A DNA stretch of 64,000 bases, from NCBI RefSeq assembly GCF_041529975.1, contig NZ_CP168030.1, forward strand, positions 3,720,001 through 3,784,000, given 5' to 3'. A program made the position numbers and the translations under genes. Of this stretch, positions 33,732 through 46,556 are shown in pieces (positions within the stretch are counted from its first letter, which is position 1; each line of letters begins with the position of its first letter). Below the pieces are notes generated by a model. It did not search any database and was not told the DNA's origin. It worked only from the letters and a program-made list of their open reading frames with translations. The stretch is from Microbacterium maritypicum (GTDB lineage Bacteria; Actinomycetota; Actinomycetes; Actinomycetales; Microbacteriaceae).

Positions 33732-35204
33732 TCAGCGGCGGCTCGGCCACCGCAGACGACGGGGGCGGACGACGCGCAACGGCTGGGTGACGACGGCATC
33801 CACGACCATCGAGCCGTCGGTCGGTCCGACGATCGCGATCGCCGAGGTCTCGGTGGCCTCGGCCGGTGCGACCGGAAGCCGTCCGAGCTCGCGGTGTGCC
33901 CGCACGTAGGCCGGGACCAGCAGCACGATCGCGCCCACCCAGGCGAGCGGGTTGCTCAGCGCGACGCCGTCGAACCCGATCCACGCGCCCAGCACGATGG
34001 CCGCGCCCACACGCATCACCAGCTCGATCACCCCGGTCACGGTGGGCACGAGTGTGTGGCCGAGTCCCTGCAGCGCGCCGCGCAGCACGAACAGCATGCC
34101 CAGCGCCCAGTAGCCGCAGCCGTTGATGATGAGCATCCGGTGAGCCATGTCGACGACGTCGTCCGACCCCGCACCGATGAACAGCCGCACCATGGGCGCG
34201 CCGAACGCGATCAGCAGGCCACCGAGCACCACACCGGCGGCGACCGCCATCCAGGTCGCCTCGACGACTCCGCGACGGATGCGGTCGGGGCGGCGGCCGC
34301 CGTGGTTCTGCGCGGCGTACATCGAGACCGCGAGGCCCAGCGACGACAGCAGCGCGACCGCGAGGCTGTCGACCCGGGAACCGGTCGTGTAAGCGGCGAC
34401 GGCGTCGGCCCCGAGGGTGTTCAGCGCGACCTGCACCGTGAGTGTGCCGATCGCGATGATCGACGCCTGGAAGCCCATGGGCAGGCCGAGGCGCAGGTGC
34501 TCGGCGATGTCGTCCCCGGTGATCCGCCAGTCGGCACGACGCAGGTGCAGCATCGGCAGGCGCCGGCGGACGAACTCGAGGCAGAGCGCCACCGAGACGG
34601 CCTGCGCGACCACGGTCGCGAGAGCGGCACCACCCACGCCCCATTCGAGAGGACCGACCATCAGCACGACGAGCCCGACGTTCAGCGCGCACGAGACGGT
34701 GAGGAACACCAGCGGCGTCTTGGAGTCGCCGATCGCGCGGATGATCGCGGAGAGGTAGTTGAAGAACATCGTCGCGCTGGCACCGAGGAAGCTGATCTGC
34801 GTGAAGATCGTGGCTTCGGCCATCAGCTCCGGAGGTGTCTGCAGCAGGGTGAGGATCGGGCCGGCGAGGAGGGGGGCTGCGACCGTCAGGATCACGCTCG
34901 TGATGGCACTGAGGAACACACCCGTGGCCACCGAGCGGCGCACGGCCGCATCGTCCCGCGCACCGAAGGCCTGCGCGATGGGGATCGCGAATCCGCTCGT
35001 CAGACCCCAGGCGAAGCCGAGCAGCAGGAACAGCAGGCTGCCGGTCGCGCCCACCGCCGCGAGGGAGGTGACGCCGAGGTGCCGTCCGACGACGATCGCA
35101 TCGGCGAACTGGTACAGCTGCTGCACCACGTTGCCGAGGAGCAGCGGGATGGAGAAGGCGAGGATGACGCGCCACGGGCGGCCCGTGGTGAGGGAGGTGG
35201 CCAT
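33732..35204 (-). CDS. MATE-family efflux transporter
   Basis: 490 residues with twelve membrane segments in two halves. The NorM/DinF-type elements PLLLGNVVQQLYQFADAIVVGRHLG in helix 1-2 and LLSSLGLAVSMYAAQNHGG in helix 7-8 are clear. MATE proteins expel cationic drugs against sodium or protons. It lies divergent to the amino-acid permease gene, with a 12-base palindrome between them. Substrate unknown. Confidence 0.88.
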   Translation of the reverse strand: MATSLTTGRPWRVILAFSIPLLLGNVVQQLYQFADAIVVGRHLGVTSLAAVGATGSLLFLLLGFAWGLTSGFAIPIAQAFGARDDAAVRRSVATGVFLSAITSVILTVAAPLLAGPILTLLQTPPELMAEATIFTQISFLGASATMFFNYLSAIIRAIGDSKTPLVFLTVSCALNVGLVVLMVGPLEWGVGGAALATVVAQAVSVALCLEFVRRRLPMLHLRRADWRITGDDIAEHLRLGLPMGFQASIIAIGTLTVQVALNTLGADAVAAYTTGSRVDSLAVALLSSLGLAVSMYAAQNHGGRRPDRIRRGVVEATWMAVAAGVVLGGLLIAFGAPMVRLFIGAGSDDVVDMAHRMLIINGCGYWALGMLFVLRGALQGLGHTLVPTVTGVIELVMRVGAAIVLGAWIGFDGVALSNPLAWVGAIVLLVPAYVRAHRELGRLPVAPAEATETSAIAIVGPTDGSMVVDAVVTQPLRVVRPRRLRWPSRR

Positions 35205-35256
35205 GAAGGGGCGGCTCGCAGAACTGGGGGACGGATCGGGGCTCGAACAAGCCTAT

Positions 35257-35268
35257 CGAATCGATTCG
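35257..35268. promoter_or_regulatory. 12-base palindrome between MATE and amino-acid permease genes
   Basis: CGAATCGATTCG is a perfect palindrome 53 bases before the MATE start and 92 bases before the permease start. It could be a regulator site for either. No regulator gene is adjacent, so this stays tentative. Confidence 0.4.
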
Positions 35269-35359
35269 GCGGAGCGGTATCCCCGATCTCGATTCTGTTG
35301 GTCGGGGAGGCGAAAGGTACCGTCGGACCCAAACCGTCGACGGAGACCGGAGGACGAGA

Positions 35360-36835
35360 GTGACGAAGCAGCACCCGGGGGGAACCGGAAGCACGCCCGA
35401 TGTCGATGCCGATGGGGAGGAGCAGCACCTGCGGCGCGCGCTGAGCAACCGCCACATCCAGCTGCTCGCGATCGGCGGCGCGATCGGAACCGGCCTGTTC
35501 ATGGGCAGCGGCAAGACGATCTCGGTGGCGGGACCATCGGTGATCTTCGTCTACATGATCATCGGCTTCATGCTGTTCTTCGTCATGCGGGCGATGGGCG
35601 AACTGCTGCTGTCGAACCTCAAGTACAAGTCGTTCAGCGACTTCGCGAGCGATCTGCTCGGGCCGTGGGCCGGATTCTTCACCGGGTGGACCTACTGGTT
35701 CTGCTGGGTGGTCACCGGCGTCGCCGACGTGATCGCGATCGCGGGCTACACGGATGCGCTCATCCCCGGCGTCCCGCTGTGGATCCCGGGCGTCCTCGTG
35801 ATCGTGATCCTGCTCGCCCTGAACCTGCCGACCGTCGCCGCGTTCGGCGAGATGGAGTTCTGGTTCGCGCTGATCAAGATCGTCGCGATCGTCGCCCTCA
35901 TCGTCACCGGCCTGGTGATGATCTTCACCGGCTTCCAGCACGACGCGGGGACCGCCAGCTTCTCGAACCTGTGGGATCACGGCGGCATGTTCCCGCACGG
36001 CTTCATGGGCTTCGTCGCGGGATTCCAGATCGCGGTGTTCGCGTTCGTCGGCGTCGAGCTGGTCGGCACCGCGGCCGCCGAGACCAAGGACCCGAAGCGC
36101 AATCTGCCGAAGGCGATCAACGCGATCCCGATCCGCATCCTGCTGTTCTACGTGGGCGCACTCATCGTGCTGATGGCGGTGACCCCGTGGACGGAGTACG
36201 TCGCCGGGGAGAGCCCGTTCATCGCGATGTTCGCCCTCGCCGGACTCGGCATCGCGGCGACGGTCGTGAACCTGGTCGTGCTGACCTCGGCGATGTCGAG
36301 CGCCAACTCCGGCATCTACTCGACCTCTCGCATGGTGTTCGGCCTCGCGCAGGACGGGGATGCCCCGCGGATGTTCGGCCGACTCTCGCGCCGCCGCGTG
36401 CCGCAGAACGCCCTGTTCCTGTCGTGCATCCTGCTGCTGTCCGGCGTCGTGCTGCTGTACGCGGGCAAGGACATCGGCACGGCCTTCGACATGGTGACCA
36501 CGGTCTCGGCGCTGTGCTTCATGTTCGTGTGGACGATCTTCCTCTGCAGCTACCTCGTGTACCGACGCACCCGCAAGGACAAGGTCGCCGCATCGACGTT
36601 CCGGATGCCGGGCGGGGTGTTCATGGTCTACGTGGTGCTCGCGTTCTTCGTCTTCGTCCTGTGGGCGCTGACGACCCAGCCCGACACGCTGACCGCGCTG
36701 CTGGTGACGCCGATCTGGTTCGTGCTGTTGTTCGTGGCGTGGCTGTTCGTGCGGAAGTCGCCGAACCATCTCGCCCGGCACGCGGCGCACATCGCCCACC
36801 TCCGCGACGACTCGGTCGAGGCGGACACGGACTGA
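35360..36835 (+). CDS. Amino-acid permease of the APC superfamily (CycA/AroP group)
   Basis: 491 residues from GTG 35360 with GGAGGACGA before it. Twelve membrane segments. The group signature LSNRHIQLLAIGGAIGTGLFMGSGKTIS matches the amino-acid transporter family (AAT) that includes CycA, AroP and GabP; FVGVELVGTAAAETKDPKRNLPKAIN is the second. CycA (D-serine/D-alanine/glycine) is the closest match by eye (for example WTYWFCWVVTGVADV), but substrate assignment needs comparison. Confidence 0.87.
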   Translation: MTKQHPGGTGSTPDVDADGEEQHLRRALSNRHIQLLAIGGAIGTGLFMGSGKTISVAGPSVIFVYMIIGFMLFFVMRAMGELLLSNLKYKSFSDFASDLLGPWAGFFTGWTYWFCWVVTGVADVIAIAGYTDALIPGVPLWIPGVLVIVILLALNLPTVAAFGEMEFWFALIKIVAIVALIVTGLVMIFTGFQHDAGTASFSNLWDHGGMFPHGFMGFVAGFQIAVFAFVGVELVGTAAAETKDPKRNLPKAINAIPIRILLFYVGALIVLMAVTPWTEYVAGESPFIAMFALAGLGIAATVVNLVVLTSAMSSANSGIYSTSRMVFGLAQDGDAPRMFGRLSRRRVPQNALFLSCILLLSGVVLLYAGKDIGTAFDMVTTVSALCFMFVWTIFLCSYLVYRRTRKDKVAASTFRMPGGVFMVYVVLAFFVFVLWALTTQPDTLTALLVTPIWFVLLFVAWLFVRKSPNHLARHAAHIAHLRDDSVEADTD

Positions 36836-36850
36836 GCTCCGGCGGTCTCG

Positions 36851-36936
36851 GTTCACAACTCCTCAAGAACCGGCTTCGTGACTCGGGAATCGGCCGATTC
36901 CGGATCGTCAGCCCATGTTCTTGAGGAGTTGTGAAC
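36851..36936. repeat. Palindromic intergenic repeat, copy B
   Basis: The 20-base arm GTTCACAACTCCTCAAGAAC (36851-36870) is inverted without a mismatch at 36917-36936, and the interior holds a 16-base palindrome GGAATCGGCCGATTCC. It sits between the convergent permease and DUF2871 genes. Its arm contains the 12-base CACAACTCCTCA of copy A (8167-8246) in the same position, so both are members of one repeat family. Confidence 0.8.
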
Positions 36937-36940
36937 GCCC

Positions 36941-37396
36941 TCAGGCGGCGACGGCGGAACCGACGGCTACGGCGGACGCGGCGGGCTTCGCGACGAACAG
37001 GCGCTTGCGCAGGGCGAGGAACAGCAGCACCATCCCGGCACTGAGCAGGATGTGCCCGAGGCCCGCGATGCCGGCGATCATCGCGGAGGACTCCTGGCCG
37101 AGCACCGTGAGCGAGCCGTGCCAGACCATCATGGCCGACGTCAGCACGACGCCCGCGTTGTACAGCCAGAAGAACCAGCCGAACAGGCGGCTCTCGGAGA
37201 GCGCGAACGCCTTCTCCAGCAGCAGGACGATCAGCAGCACGACGAAGCCCAAGACGAGCAGGTGCGTGTGCACGAGCCCCAGCTGTGTGGCTCCCCCCTC
37301 GGGGAAGTCGTTGATCTTGGTGAACTCCCGGTAGAAGAGTCCGGAGGCGACGCCGACGATCATGTAGGCGAACGCGACGGAGAAGAGGCGGCGCAT
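36941..37396 (-). CDS. DUF2871-type four-helix membrane protein
   Basis: 151 residues from ATG 37396 with AAAGGA before it. Four to five membrane segments. Conserved-looking VHTHLLVLGFVVLLIVLLLE has two histidines within the membrane plane, and MMVWHGSLTVLG and GLGHILLSAGMVLLFLAL add two more, a layout like cytochrome-oxidase-related NnrS/DUF2871 proteins that may bind haem or metal. Function not known. The tail is Ala/Val-rich. Confidence 0.7.
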   Translation of the reverse strand: MRRLFSVAFAYMIVGVASGLFYREFTKINDFPEGGATQLGLVHTHLLVLGFVVLLIVLLLEKAFALSESRLFGWFFWLYNAGVVLTSAMMVWHGSLTVLGQESSAMIAGIAGLGHILLSAGMVLLFLALRKRLFVAKPAASAVAVGSAVAA

Positions 37397-37546
37397 CGGG
37401 TTCCTTTCGGTCTGATTCCAGCCTCGGCGCAGTGGCCTCGGCAGGGATCCATCGAACGGTTGAGATGCGCGGCGCTCGACGTGACCACCAGGCGCGCAGA
37501 GGGCCGACACTGCTATCAGCGCCGGCCCTCAGAGCAAACGATTCCC

Positions 37547-37678
37547 TTACTTGAATCGGTCATCCTGCTGACTGCGAGAGCCAACCAGCCGCCGGAGGGT
37601 GGCACCGACAAACCACAGCAGCGCTGCGACGATCACCACAGATCCGAGAAGGGTGGGGATGGAGAATCCGACGACCAT
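37547..37678 (-). CDS. 43-residue single-helix membrane protein
   Basis: Starts at ATG 37678 after AGGAG with 9-base spacing. VGFSIPTLLGSVVIVAALLWFVGATLRRLVG is one membrane helix followed by a basic then mixed tail (SRSQQDDRFK). The spaced Shine-Dalgarno and positive-inside charge pattern support translation. A relatively AT-rich stretch upstream (37690-37760) may hold the promoter. The region 37679-37849 otherwise shows only a short hairpin (GGTGCT-CGAT-AGCACC, 37782-37797) downstream of the response-regulator gene. Confidence 0.6.
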   Translation of the reverse strand: MVVGFSIPTLLGSVVIVAALLWFVGATLRRLVGSRSQQDDRFK

Positions 37679-37849
37679 CTGCTCAGCTCCTACGAGTGAA
37701 TTTGGAACGACCCGCCCCTGTAGCTGAAAGTGGCGTCCGCAGTAACATGACACATTCTATTCCCCCAGGCAGATCTCCGCCGGTGCTCGATAGCACCACG
37801 ATGTGGGATCTCCGCCCGCTGCGGCCGTCCTAGGACTGAGGACGACGGC

Positions 37850-38473
37850 TCAGAGGAGCCCGGTGTCGCGGGCGATCGCGATGGCGCGGGCACGGCTGTC
37901 GGCGCCGAGCTTCTCGAACACGTGCACGAGGTGCGTCTTCACGGTGGCCTCGGTGACGAACAGGGTCTTCGCGATCTCGCGGTTCGATGCGCCGGTATCG
38001 AGCAGCCGGAGTACGTCGAGCTCGCGGTCGGTGAGCCGCACCCGCGGCGCGCGCATGACCTGCACGACCCGCTCGCTGAGCTCGGGGGTGAGCACGAGTC
38101 CGCCGGAAGCGGCCTGGCGGATCGCCCGCACGATGTCGTCCGGCGCGACATCCTTGAGCAGGTACCCCGCCGCTCCCGCCTCGATCGCACCGAGGATCTC
38201 GGCGTCGCGGTCGAACGTCGTCAGGATCAGCACGGCGGGTGCCGGATGCTGGGCACGAAGCGCGGCGGTCGTCTGCACGCCGTCCATGCCCGCGCCGAGC
38301 CGCAGATCGCAGAGCACGACGTCAGGATGCAGGTGCCGTGCGAGAACCACGGCCTCCTCTCCGGAAGCCGCCTCGCCGATCACCTCGACGTCGTCGCGGT
38401 TATCGAACAGCGAGCGCACCCCGGCCCGGACGATGGGGTGATCGTCGACGAGCAGCACACGCACGGCGGTCAT
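37850..38473 (-). CDS. NarL/LuxR-type response regulator
   Basis: 207 residues. Receiver domain: acidic pair DD10-11, phosphorylated Asp56 in VVLCDLRLG, the Thr in LILTTFD and Lys in GYLLKDV. The C-terminal LuxR HTH is LTDRELDVLRLLDTGASNREIAKTLFVTEATVKTHLVHVFEKLG. Its start overlaps the end of the sensor kinase gene (ATGA). It is the output of the two-component system that follows the MMPL gene. Confidence 0.93.
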   Translation of the reverse strand: MTAVRVLLVDDHPIVRAGVRSLFDNRDDVEVIGEAASGEEAVVLARHLHPDVVLCDLRLGAGMDGVQTTAALRAQHPAPAVLILTTFDRDAEILGAIEAGAAGYLLKDVAPDDIVRAIRQAASGGLVLTPELSERVVQVMRAPRVRLTDRELDVLRLLDTGASNREIAKTLFVTEATVKTHLVHVFEKLGADSRARAIAIARDTGLL

Positions 38474-39775
38474 GCCTCACCCTCCGTTCCACGCCTCACC
38501 GATGCGGCACCGCCGAGCGGAACGTGCGCCGAGAGCGCGGTGCCGTCGCCCGGGGCACTCTCCACGTCGAGCCCTCCGCCGAGTTCCCGCAGCCGTGCCC
38601 GCATCGAGCGCAGTCCGTAGCCGCCACCCTGGCCGCCGACGCCGCCCTGCGCGTCCCAGTGCCTCGCGTCGAACCCGATGCCGTCGTCGACGATGTCGAG
38701 CCTCACCGCGTCGCCGGCATCGGCCAGGGTCACCACGACGCGCGACGCGGATGCGTGCGAGCGGACGTTCGCGAGGGCCGACTGCGCCGTCCGCAGCAGG
38801 GCGACCTCGACGTCGATGCCGAGCGCCGGCAGGTCGTCATCGGCGTGCAGGGTCGCCTCGATCCCGGTCTCGTCGGCCAGGCGCTCCAGCATCCGGGCGA
38901 GGGCGTCGCCGAGGGCCGTGGACTCCAGCTCGGCCGGCATCAGCGCGTTCACGATGCGTCGCGCATCCGCCAACCCCTCCGCGGCGAGCGCCCCGATCTG
39001 CTCGAGGGCACGGGTGCGCTGCGCGGGATCGTCCGCCTCCAGGGCCGAGCGCGCCAGCATCCCGATCGACGACACGCTCTGGGCCACGGTGTCGTGGATG
39101 TCGCGCGACACCCGGGTGCGCTCCTCACTCGCGCCGGACTCGCGCTGGGTGCGGGCGAGCTCGTCCTGGAGCGCCGACATCTCCTCCTGGGTCGCGACGA
39201 GCGAGGCGATCAGTCGACGGCGCTCCCGCCCGTCGCGGACGAGCTCGAGGTACCCGCGCGAGATCCCCAGCGCGAAGACGCCGCCCACGAGGGGCCCGAT
39301 CACGTTCGCATAGGTCGTGGTGCCGGTGTGCAGCAGCGGGGCGGTCACCACGACCGCGAGGATCGCCGCGCTCAGCAGCAGTGCCCACCGCAGTCGCATC
39401 ACGAATCCGGCCAGCAGCCACAGCGGGAAGGCGAGCCACACGAACTCGGGCGAGACGACGACCGCTCCGAGCCAGATGAGCGTCAGCCCGAGCAGCCACC
39501 AGGTCGCCAGACGGCGGTCGGACGTGCGCTCGCTGAGCAGCAGCCCGCCGCCGTACCAGCCGAGGAACACGAGCGACACGGCGAGCACCCACGGCAGCGG
39601 AACCCCATCGACTGCCGCGCGCCAGGCGCCGATCACGAGCAGCACGACCGTGATGACGGCCTGGCCGATGCGGATGGATCCGACCAGGCTCGCCCACGTG
39701 CGCGGGGTGCGGAATCCGTCCGCCCGCTCGTCCCGGCCGGCACGTCCGGTTCGCGTCGGCTCAGTTCGCATCGGT

Positions 39776-43098
<3,323 letters not shown>

Positions 43099-43128
43099 GC
43101 CGCCGACGGCCTCGGTATCGTGAGGCGG

Positions 43129-43782
43129 GTGACCTCCGCCCGCAGCTACCCCGCGACCATCGCGGCCGCGGTCGAGCACGAGACGGTCATCCGCAAGTCG
43201 CGCTTCCTCACCCGCGTCGAACCCGTCTCGTCGGTCGAGCAGGCCGAAGCGGTGATCGCCGGCATCCGCAAGCGGGCCTGGGACGCGAACCACAACTGCA
43301 CCGCGATGATCACCGGTCTGCTCGGTGATCAGGCGCGATCGTCGGATGACGGAGAGCCCTCGGGCACCGCGGGCATCCCGATGCTGGAGGTGCTGCGGCG
43401 CCGGGAGCTGACCGACGTGGTCGCGGTGGTGACACGGTACTTCGGCGGTGTGAAGCTCGGAGCGGGCGGTCTCGTGCGCGCGTACTCCTCGGCGGTGTCC
43501 GAGACGCTCGACCTGGCGACCCTGGTGCGGCGTGCGGCGCTCCGACAGGTGACGCTCGAGGTGCCGCATGCGGATGCCGGGCGCTACGACAACCTGCTGC
43601 GCGACTGGGCGGTGCATCACGGTGCGACGCTGGGCGAGCCGACCTACGCGGCGATTGCCACGCTCGAGCTGTGGGCGCCCGAGGCGGAGCTTCCGAGGCT
43701 CACCGATGACCTGGCCGCAGCATCCGCCGGTGCGGTCGTCCCCGTGCTGGGCGTCGAGCGCATCGTCGACGTCCCCGACTGA
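43129..43782 (+). CDS. YigZ/IMPACT-family protein
   Basis: 217 residues. Start at GTG 43129 is preferred because the -10 box TATCGT (43116-43121) lies 7 bases before it; GTG 43120 in the same frame overlaps that box. The IMPACT domain has the KSRF and DDGEPSGTAGIPMLEVL motifs and RYFGGVKLGAGGLVRAYSSAV. A second ferredoxin-like domain follows. The family is conserved from bacteria to man; a role in translation stress is suggested, but the biochemical activity is unknown. Confidence 0.88.
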   Translation: MTSARSYPATIAAAVEHETVIRKSRFLTRVEPVSSVEQAEAVIAGIRKRAWDANHNCTAMITGLLGDQARSSDDGEPSGTAGIPMLEVLRRRELTDVVAVVTRYFGGVKLGAGGLVRAYSSAVSETLDLATLVRRAALRQVTLEVPHADAGRYDNLLRDWAVHHGATLGEPTYAAIATLELWAPEAELPRLTDDLAAASAGAVVPVLGVERIVDVPD

Positions 43783-43860
43783 ACCATCGACGCCGGCGGG
43801 ATCGGCGAAACCACAAGGATCGGCGGATATCCTGGATGCCGCGGTCGCGGAGGGAGAGCG

Positions 43861-44781
43861 ATGTTCGACAGTCCGCTCTCGGCTTCGGCCTACGAGATCC
43901 TCGAGGTCGACCCCGGCGTCGACGACGTCGAGCTGCGCCGCGCCTACCGTCTGCGCCTGCGTCAGACCCACCCCGACACCGGTGGCGACGCGGCGATCTT
44001 CATCCAGGTGCAGCGCGCCTGGGAGCTGATCGGCACCGCCGAGGGTCGCGCCGCCTACGACCGCCGGACCGGTGTGACCCACGAGGCGGGCTCCGAGTGG
44101 AGCGGGTGGCGTCCGCCGCCGACCCGCACCGACACGCGCCCGCGGGCCCGGTCGTACGGTCACCCCGGCGGCTGGCGCCGCGAGCGCTACCTCGACCTCA
44201 TCCGCGAATGGGCCGGCCGTGGCGTCGAGGTCCCCGATCCCTACGACCCCGCGCTCGTGCGCTCGGCACCGCGTGACCTGCGCCGGCTCCTCGCCGACGC
44301 CCTGGCGGAGGAGGCCACCGCACGCACGGTGTCCGACCTGGGCATGGGCTTCACGGTGTGGCATGACGTCGCCGCGGGAGCCGATGCCGACGACAAGCTC
44401 GACCACGTGGTGCTGGGCCCCTCGGGCCTGTACGGCGTGATGTCCGAGGACTTCGGCGGGGTCGTCGGCTTCCGTCGCGGCGAGATCACGGGACCGAGCC
44501 TCGGCACCCGCGCGCCCGTGACCGCCGCGCTCGGGCGGATGCGCACGGTCGCCAAGGCCGCGAAGGTGCGCTTCGGCGGTGCGATCATCGTGCTGCCCGA
44601 CGACGACCTCTCCCAGGCGGTCACCCCGCTCGGCACGACCCGGGGCGTTCCGGTCGTGGTGGTGCGGCGCAGTGCGCTCGCCATGGTGCTGCGCCAGGGA
44701 GTTCCGCAGGCGCGGGCCATCGGCGGCAACGAGCTGTTCGACGTGCGCACCCGACTGCAGCAGACCGTGCGCTTCGTCTGA
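43861..44781 (+). CDS. J-domain protein with C-terminal nuclease-like (NERD-like) region
   Basis: 306 residues from ATG 43861 after GGAGGGAGA. The J domain occupies ~8-68 with the HPD signature in RQTHPDTGGDAA, so it can stimulate a DnaK chaperone. A proline/arginine-rich linker follows. The C-terminal ~170 residues read DKLDHVVLGPSGLYGVMSEDFGG and AAKVRFGGAIIVLPDDD, the order of a NERD domain (nuclease-related), although the catalytic residues are not complete by eye. No DnaK or GrpE is nearby. Confidence 0.72.
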   Translation: MFDSPLSASAYEILEVDPGVDDVELRRAYRLRLRQTHPDTGGDAAIFIQVQRAWELIGTAEGRAAYDRRTGVTHEAGSEWSGWRPPPTRTDTRPRARSYGHPGGWRRERYLDLIREWAGRGVEVPDPYDPALVRSAPRDLRRLLADALAEEATARTVSDLGMGFTVWHDVAAGADADDKLDHVVLGPSGLYGVMSEDFGGVVGFRRGEITGPSLGTRAPVTAALGRMRTVAKAAKVRFGGAIIVLPDDDLSQAVTPLGTTRGVPVVVVRRSALAMVLRQGVPQARAIGGNELFDVRTRLQQTVRFV

Positions 44782-44810
44782 CCCGGGCCGGCGGGGGTTA
44801 CGGTGTCGTT

Positions 44811-45467
44811 GTGGCTGCACGCGAACCGATACTCGAACACCCCATCTCCGAAGCACCGGCCGGAAAGCTGGTGCTCCTGCGCCACGGCGAGACCGAATGG
44901 TCGCGGACCGGCAGGCACACGGGGCTCACCGACATCCCCCTCACGGGGCGCGGCGAGGATCTGGCCCGTCGCGCGGGTGCGCTCGTGGCGGACTACGACT
45001 TCTCGCTCGTTCTGACGTCTCCGCTCGTGCGGGCGCAGCGCACCGCGGAGCTCGCGGGCCTGCACGCCGAGATCGATCCGCTGCTCGTCGAGTGGGACTA
45101 CGGCGGATACGAGGGTCGCACCACGAAGGACATCCGTGCGGACCTCGGCTACGGCTGGAGCACCTTCACCCACGGCGTGATCCCCGGGCGCACCCCCGGC
45201 GAGACCGTGGAAGAGGTCGCCGCGCGGGCGTCGCGGGTGCTCACGCGGGTCCTGCCGGCGATGTCGCAGGGAGACGTCGCGCTGGTCGCGCACGGCCACT
45301 TCCTGCGCATCCTGACGGCGGTGTACCTGCGGCTCGCTCCGCGCTTCGGCGCCCAGATCAGCCTGGATGCCGGGTCGGTGTCGGTTCTCGGCTTCGCGCG
45401 CGAGCAGCCCGCCATCCTGTCGTGGAACTACGGTCCGGAGCTGCCTTCGGCACCCGCCGAATCCTGA
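44811..45467 (+). CDS. Histidine phosphatase family protein (phosphoglycerate-mutase-like)
   Basis: 218 residues from GTG 44811; -10 box TACGGT (44799-44804) is 6 bases upstream, so the mRNA is likely leaderless. The RHG motif LVLLRHGETEWSRTGRHTG carries the phospho-accepting His, and VALVAHGHFLRIL the second catalytic His. Members range from phosphoglycerate mutase to broad acid phosphatases; the short fold and GRHTGLTDIPLT suggest a phosphatase (GpmB/CobC-like) role. Confidence 0.87.
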   Translation: MAAREPILEHPISEAPAGKLVLLRHGETEWSRTGRHTGLTDIPLTGRGEDLARRAGALVADYDFSLVLTSPLVRAQRTAELAGLHAEIDPLLVEWDYGGYEGRTTKDIRADLGYGWSTFTHGVIPGRTPGETVEEVAARASRVLTRVLPAMSQGDVALVAHGHFLRILTAVYLRLAPRFGAQISLDAGSVSVLGFAREQPAILSWNYGPELPSAPAES

Positions 45468-45511
45468 CGCGACAGGTATGCGCGCGCCGCACCGAGGAGT
45501 AGCGTGCCCGC

Positions 45512-46477
45512 ATGGCGATCGCGACGGAGACGATGCAGTGGCTGCTCGACGGTGACCCCGCGCTGCGCTGGCAGGTGGAGCGCGACCTGCTGCGGGAGCC
45601 CGAGCAGGTGTGGCAGGCGACGCGCGCTCGGGTGGCGACCGAGGGCTTCGGTGCCGCTCTCCTCGCCCGGCAGGACGCTGATGGCCAGTGGGCCGGCGGC
45701 GCCTTCTTCCCGGCGGGCTTCTTCGGCAGCCCGGAGGCCGAGGAGCCGGGGCAGCCGTGGACGGCCACGACCTGGTCCCTGAACGATCTGCGCGAGTGGG
45801 GCGTGGAGGCCGCCGTGCTCGGCGACACCGCGGACCGCCTGTCGCAGAACAGCCGGTGGGAGTACGACGACCTGCCCTATTGGGGCGGCGAGGTCGACGT
45901 GTGCATCAACGCCTACACGCTGGCGAACGGCGCCTGGCTGGGGGCGGACGTGGCCGCCCTCGCCCGATGGTTCCCCGCTCACCGCCTCGAGGACGGCGGG
46001 TGGAACTGCGAGGCGGAGGAGGGCGACTCGGTGCGGTCGTCGTTCCACTCCACGCTCAACGCCCTGCGCGGGATGCTCGCCTATGAGCGGCTCACCGGCG
46101 ACACGTCGCTGCGCGAGGCGCGGCACTCGGGCGAGGAGTATCTGCTGCGACGTCGGCTGCTGTACCGCGAGTCGACCGGCGAACAGGTCGGCCCGTTCGT
46201 GGGGCGCTTCGTGTATCCGAGTCGTCATCGGTTCAGCGCGCTCACCGCCCTGGACCATTTCCGCGAGGCATCGCTCGTCGAGGGCGGCGCACCCGACGAC
46301 CGGATCGCGGATGCCGTCGAGCTGGTCCGCGCCGCGCGACGGGCGGACGGCACGTGGACGCAGACCACTCCGCTCGCCGGTCGCACCTGGTTCCCGGTCG
46401 ATGCCGGGGAGGGTCATCCCTCCCGCTGGCTGACACTCATCGGCACCCGCGTGCTCGACTGGGCCGGACGCGCCTGA
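45512..46477 (+). CDS. Squalene-cyclase-like (alpha/alpha-barrel) protein
   Basis: 321 residues from ATG 45512, 6 bases after a TAGCGT -10 box. QW-type repeats of the terpenoid cyclase/prenyltransferase fold are present (QDADGQWAGGAFFPAG, HRLEDGGWNCEAEEGDSVRSSFHSTLNALRG). It is half the length of squalene-hopene cyclase and lacks the DxDD protonating motif, so it is not a full cyclase. Relatives are annotated as squalene cyclase but have no proven activity. It stands alone. Confidence 0.72.
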   Translation: MAIATETMQWLLDGDPALRWQVERDLLREPEQVWQATRARVATEGFGAALLARQDADGQWAGGAFFPAGFFGSPEAEEPGQPWTATTWSLNDLREWGVEAAVLGDTADRLSQNSRWEYDDLPYWGGEVDVCINAYTLANGAWLGADVAALARWFPAHRLEDGGWNCEAEEGDSVRSSFHSTLNALRGMLAYERLTGDTSLREARHSGEEYLLRRRLLYRESTGEQVGPFVGRFVYPSRHRFSALTALDHFREASLVEGGAPDDRIADAVELVRAARRADGTWTQTTPLAGRTWFPVDAGEGHPSRWLTLIGTRVLDWAGRA

Positions 46478-46522
46478 GTCGACGTCGCACCGCCGCGGCG
46501 CAGCATCCTGATATGCGTTCTT

Positions 46523-46550
46523 TTGAGTTATTCAAATAACGGGGTACACT
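46523..46550 (+). promoter_or_regulatory. fur-katA promoter with operator
   Basis: TTGAGT (46523-46528) and TACACT (46545-46550) form a promoter with a 16-base spacer. GTTATT-CA-AATAAC (46527-46540) is a perfect inverted repeat in the spacer. The ATG lies 6 bases after the -10 box. The site fits self-repression by the Fur/PerR protein encoded next. Confidence 0.75.
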
Positions 46551-46556
46551 CGAGGC

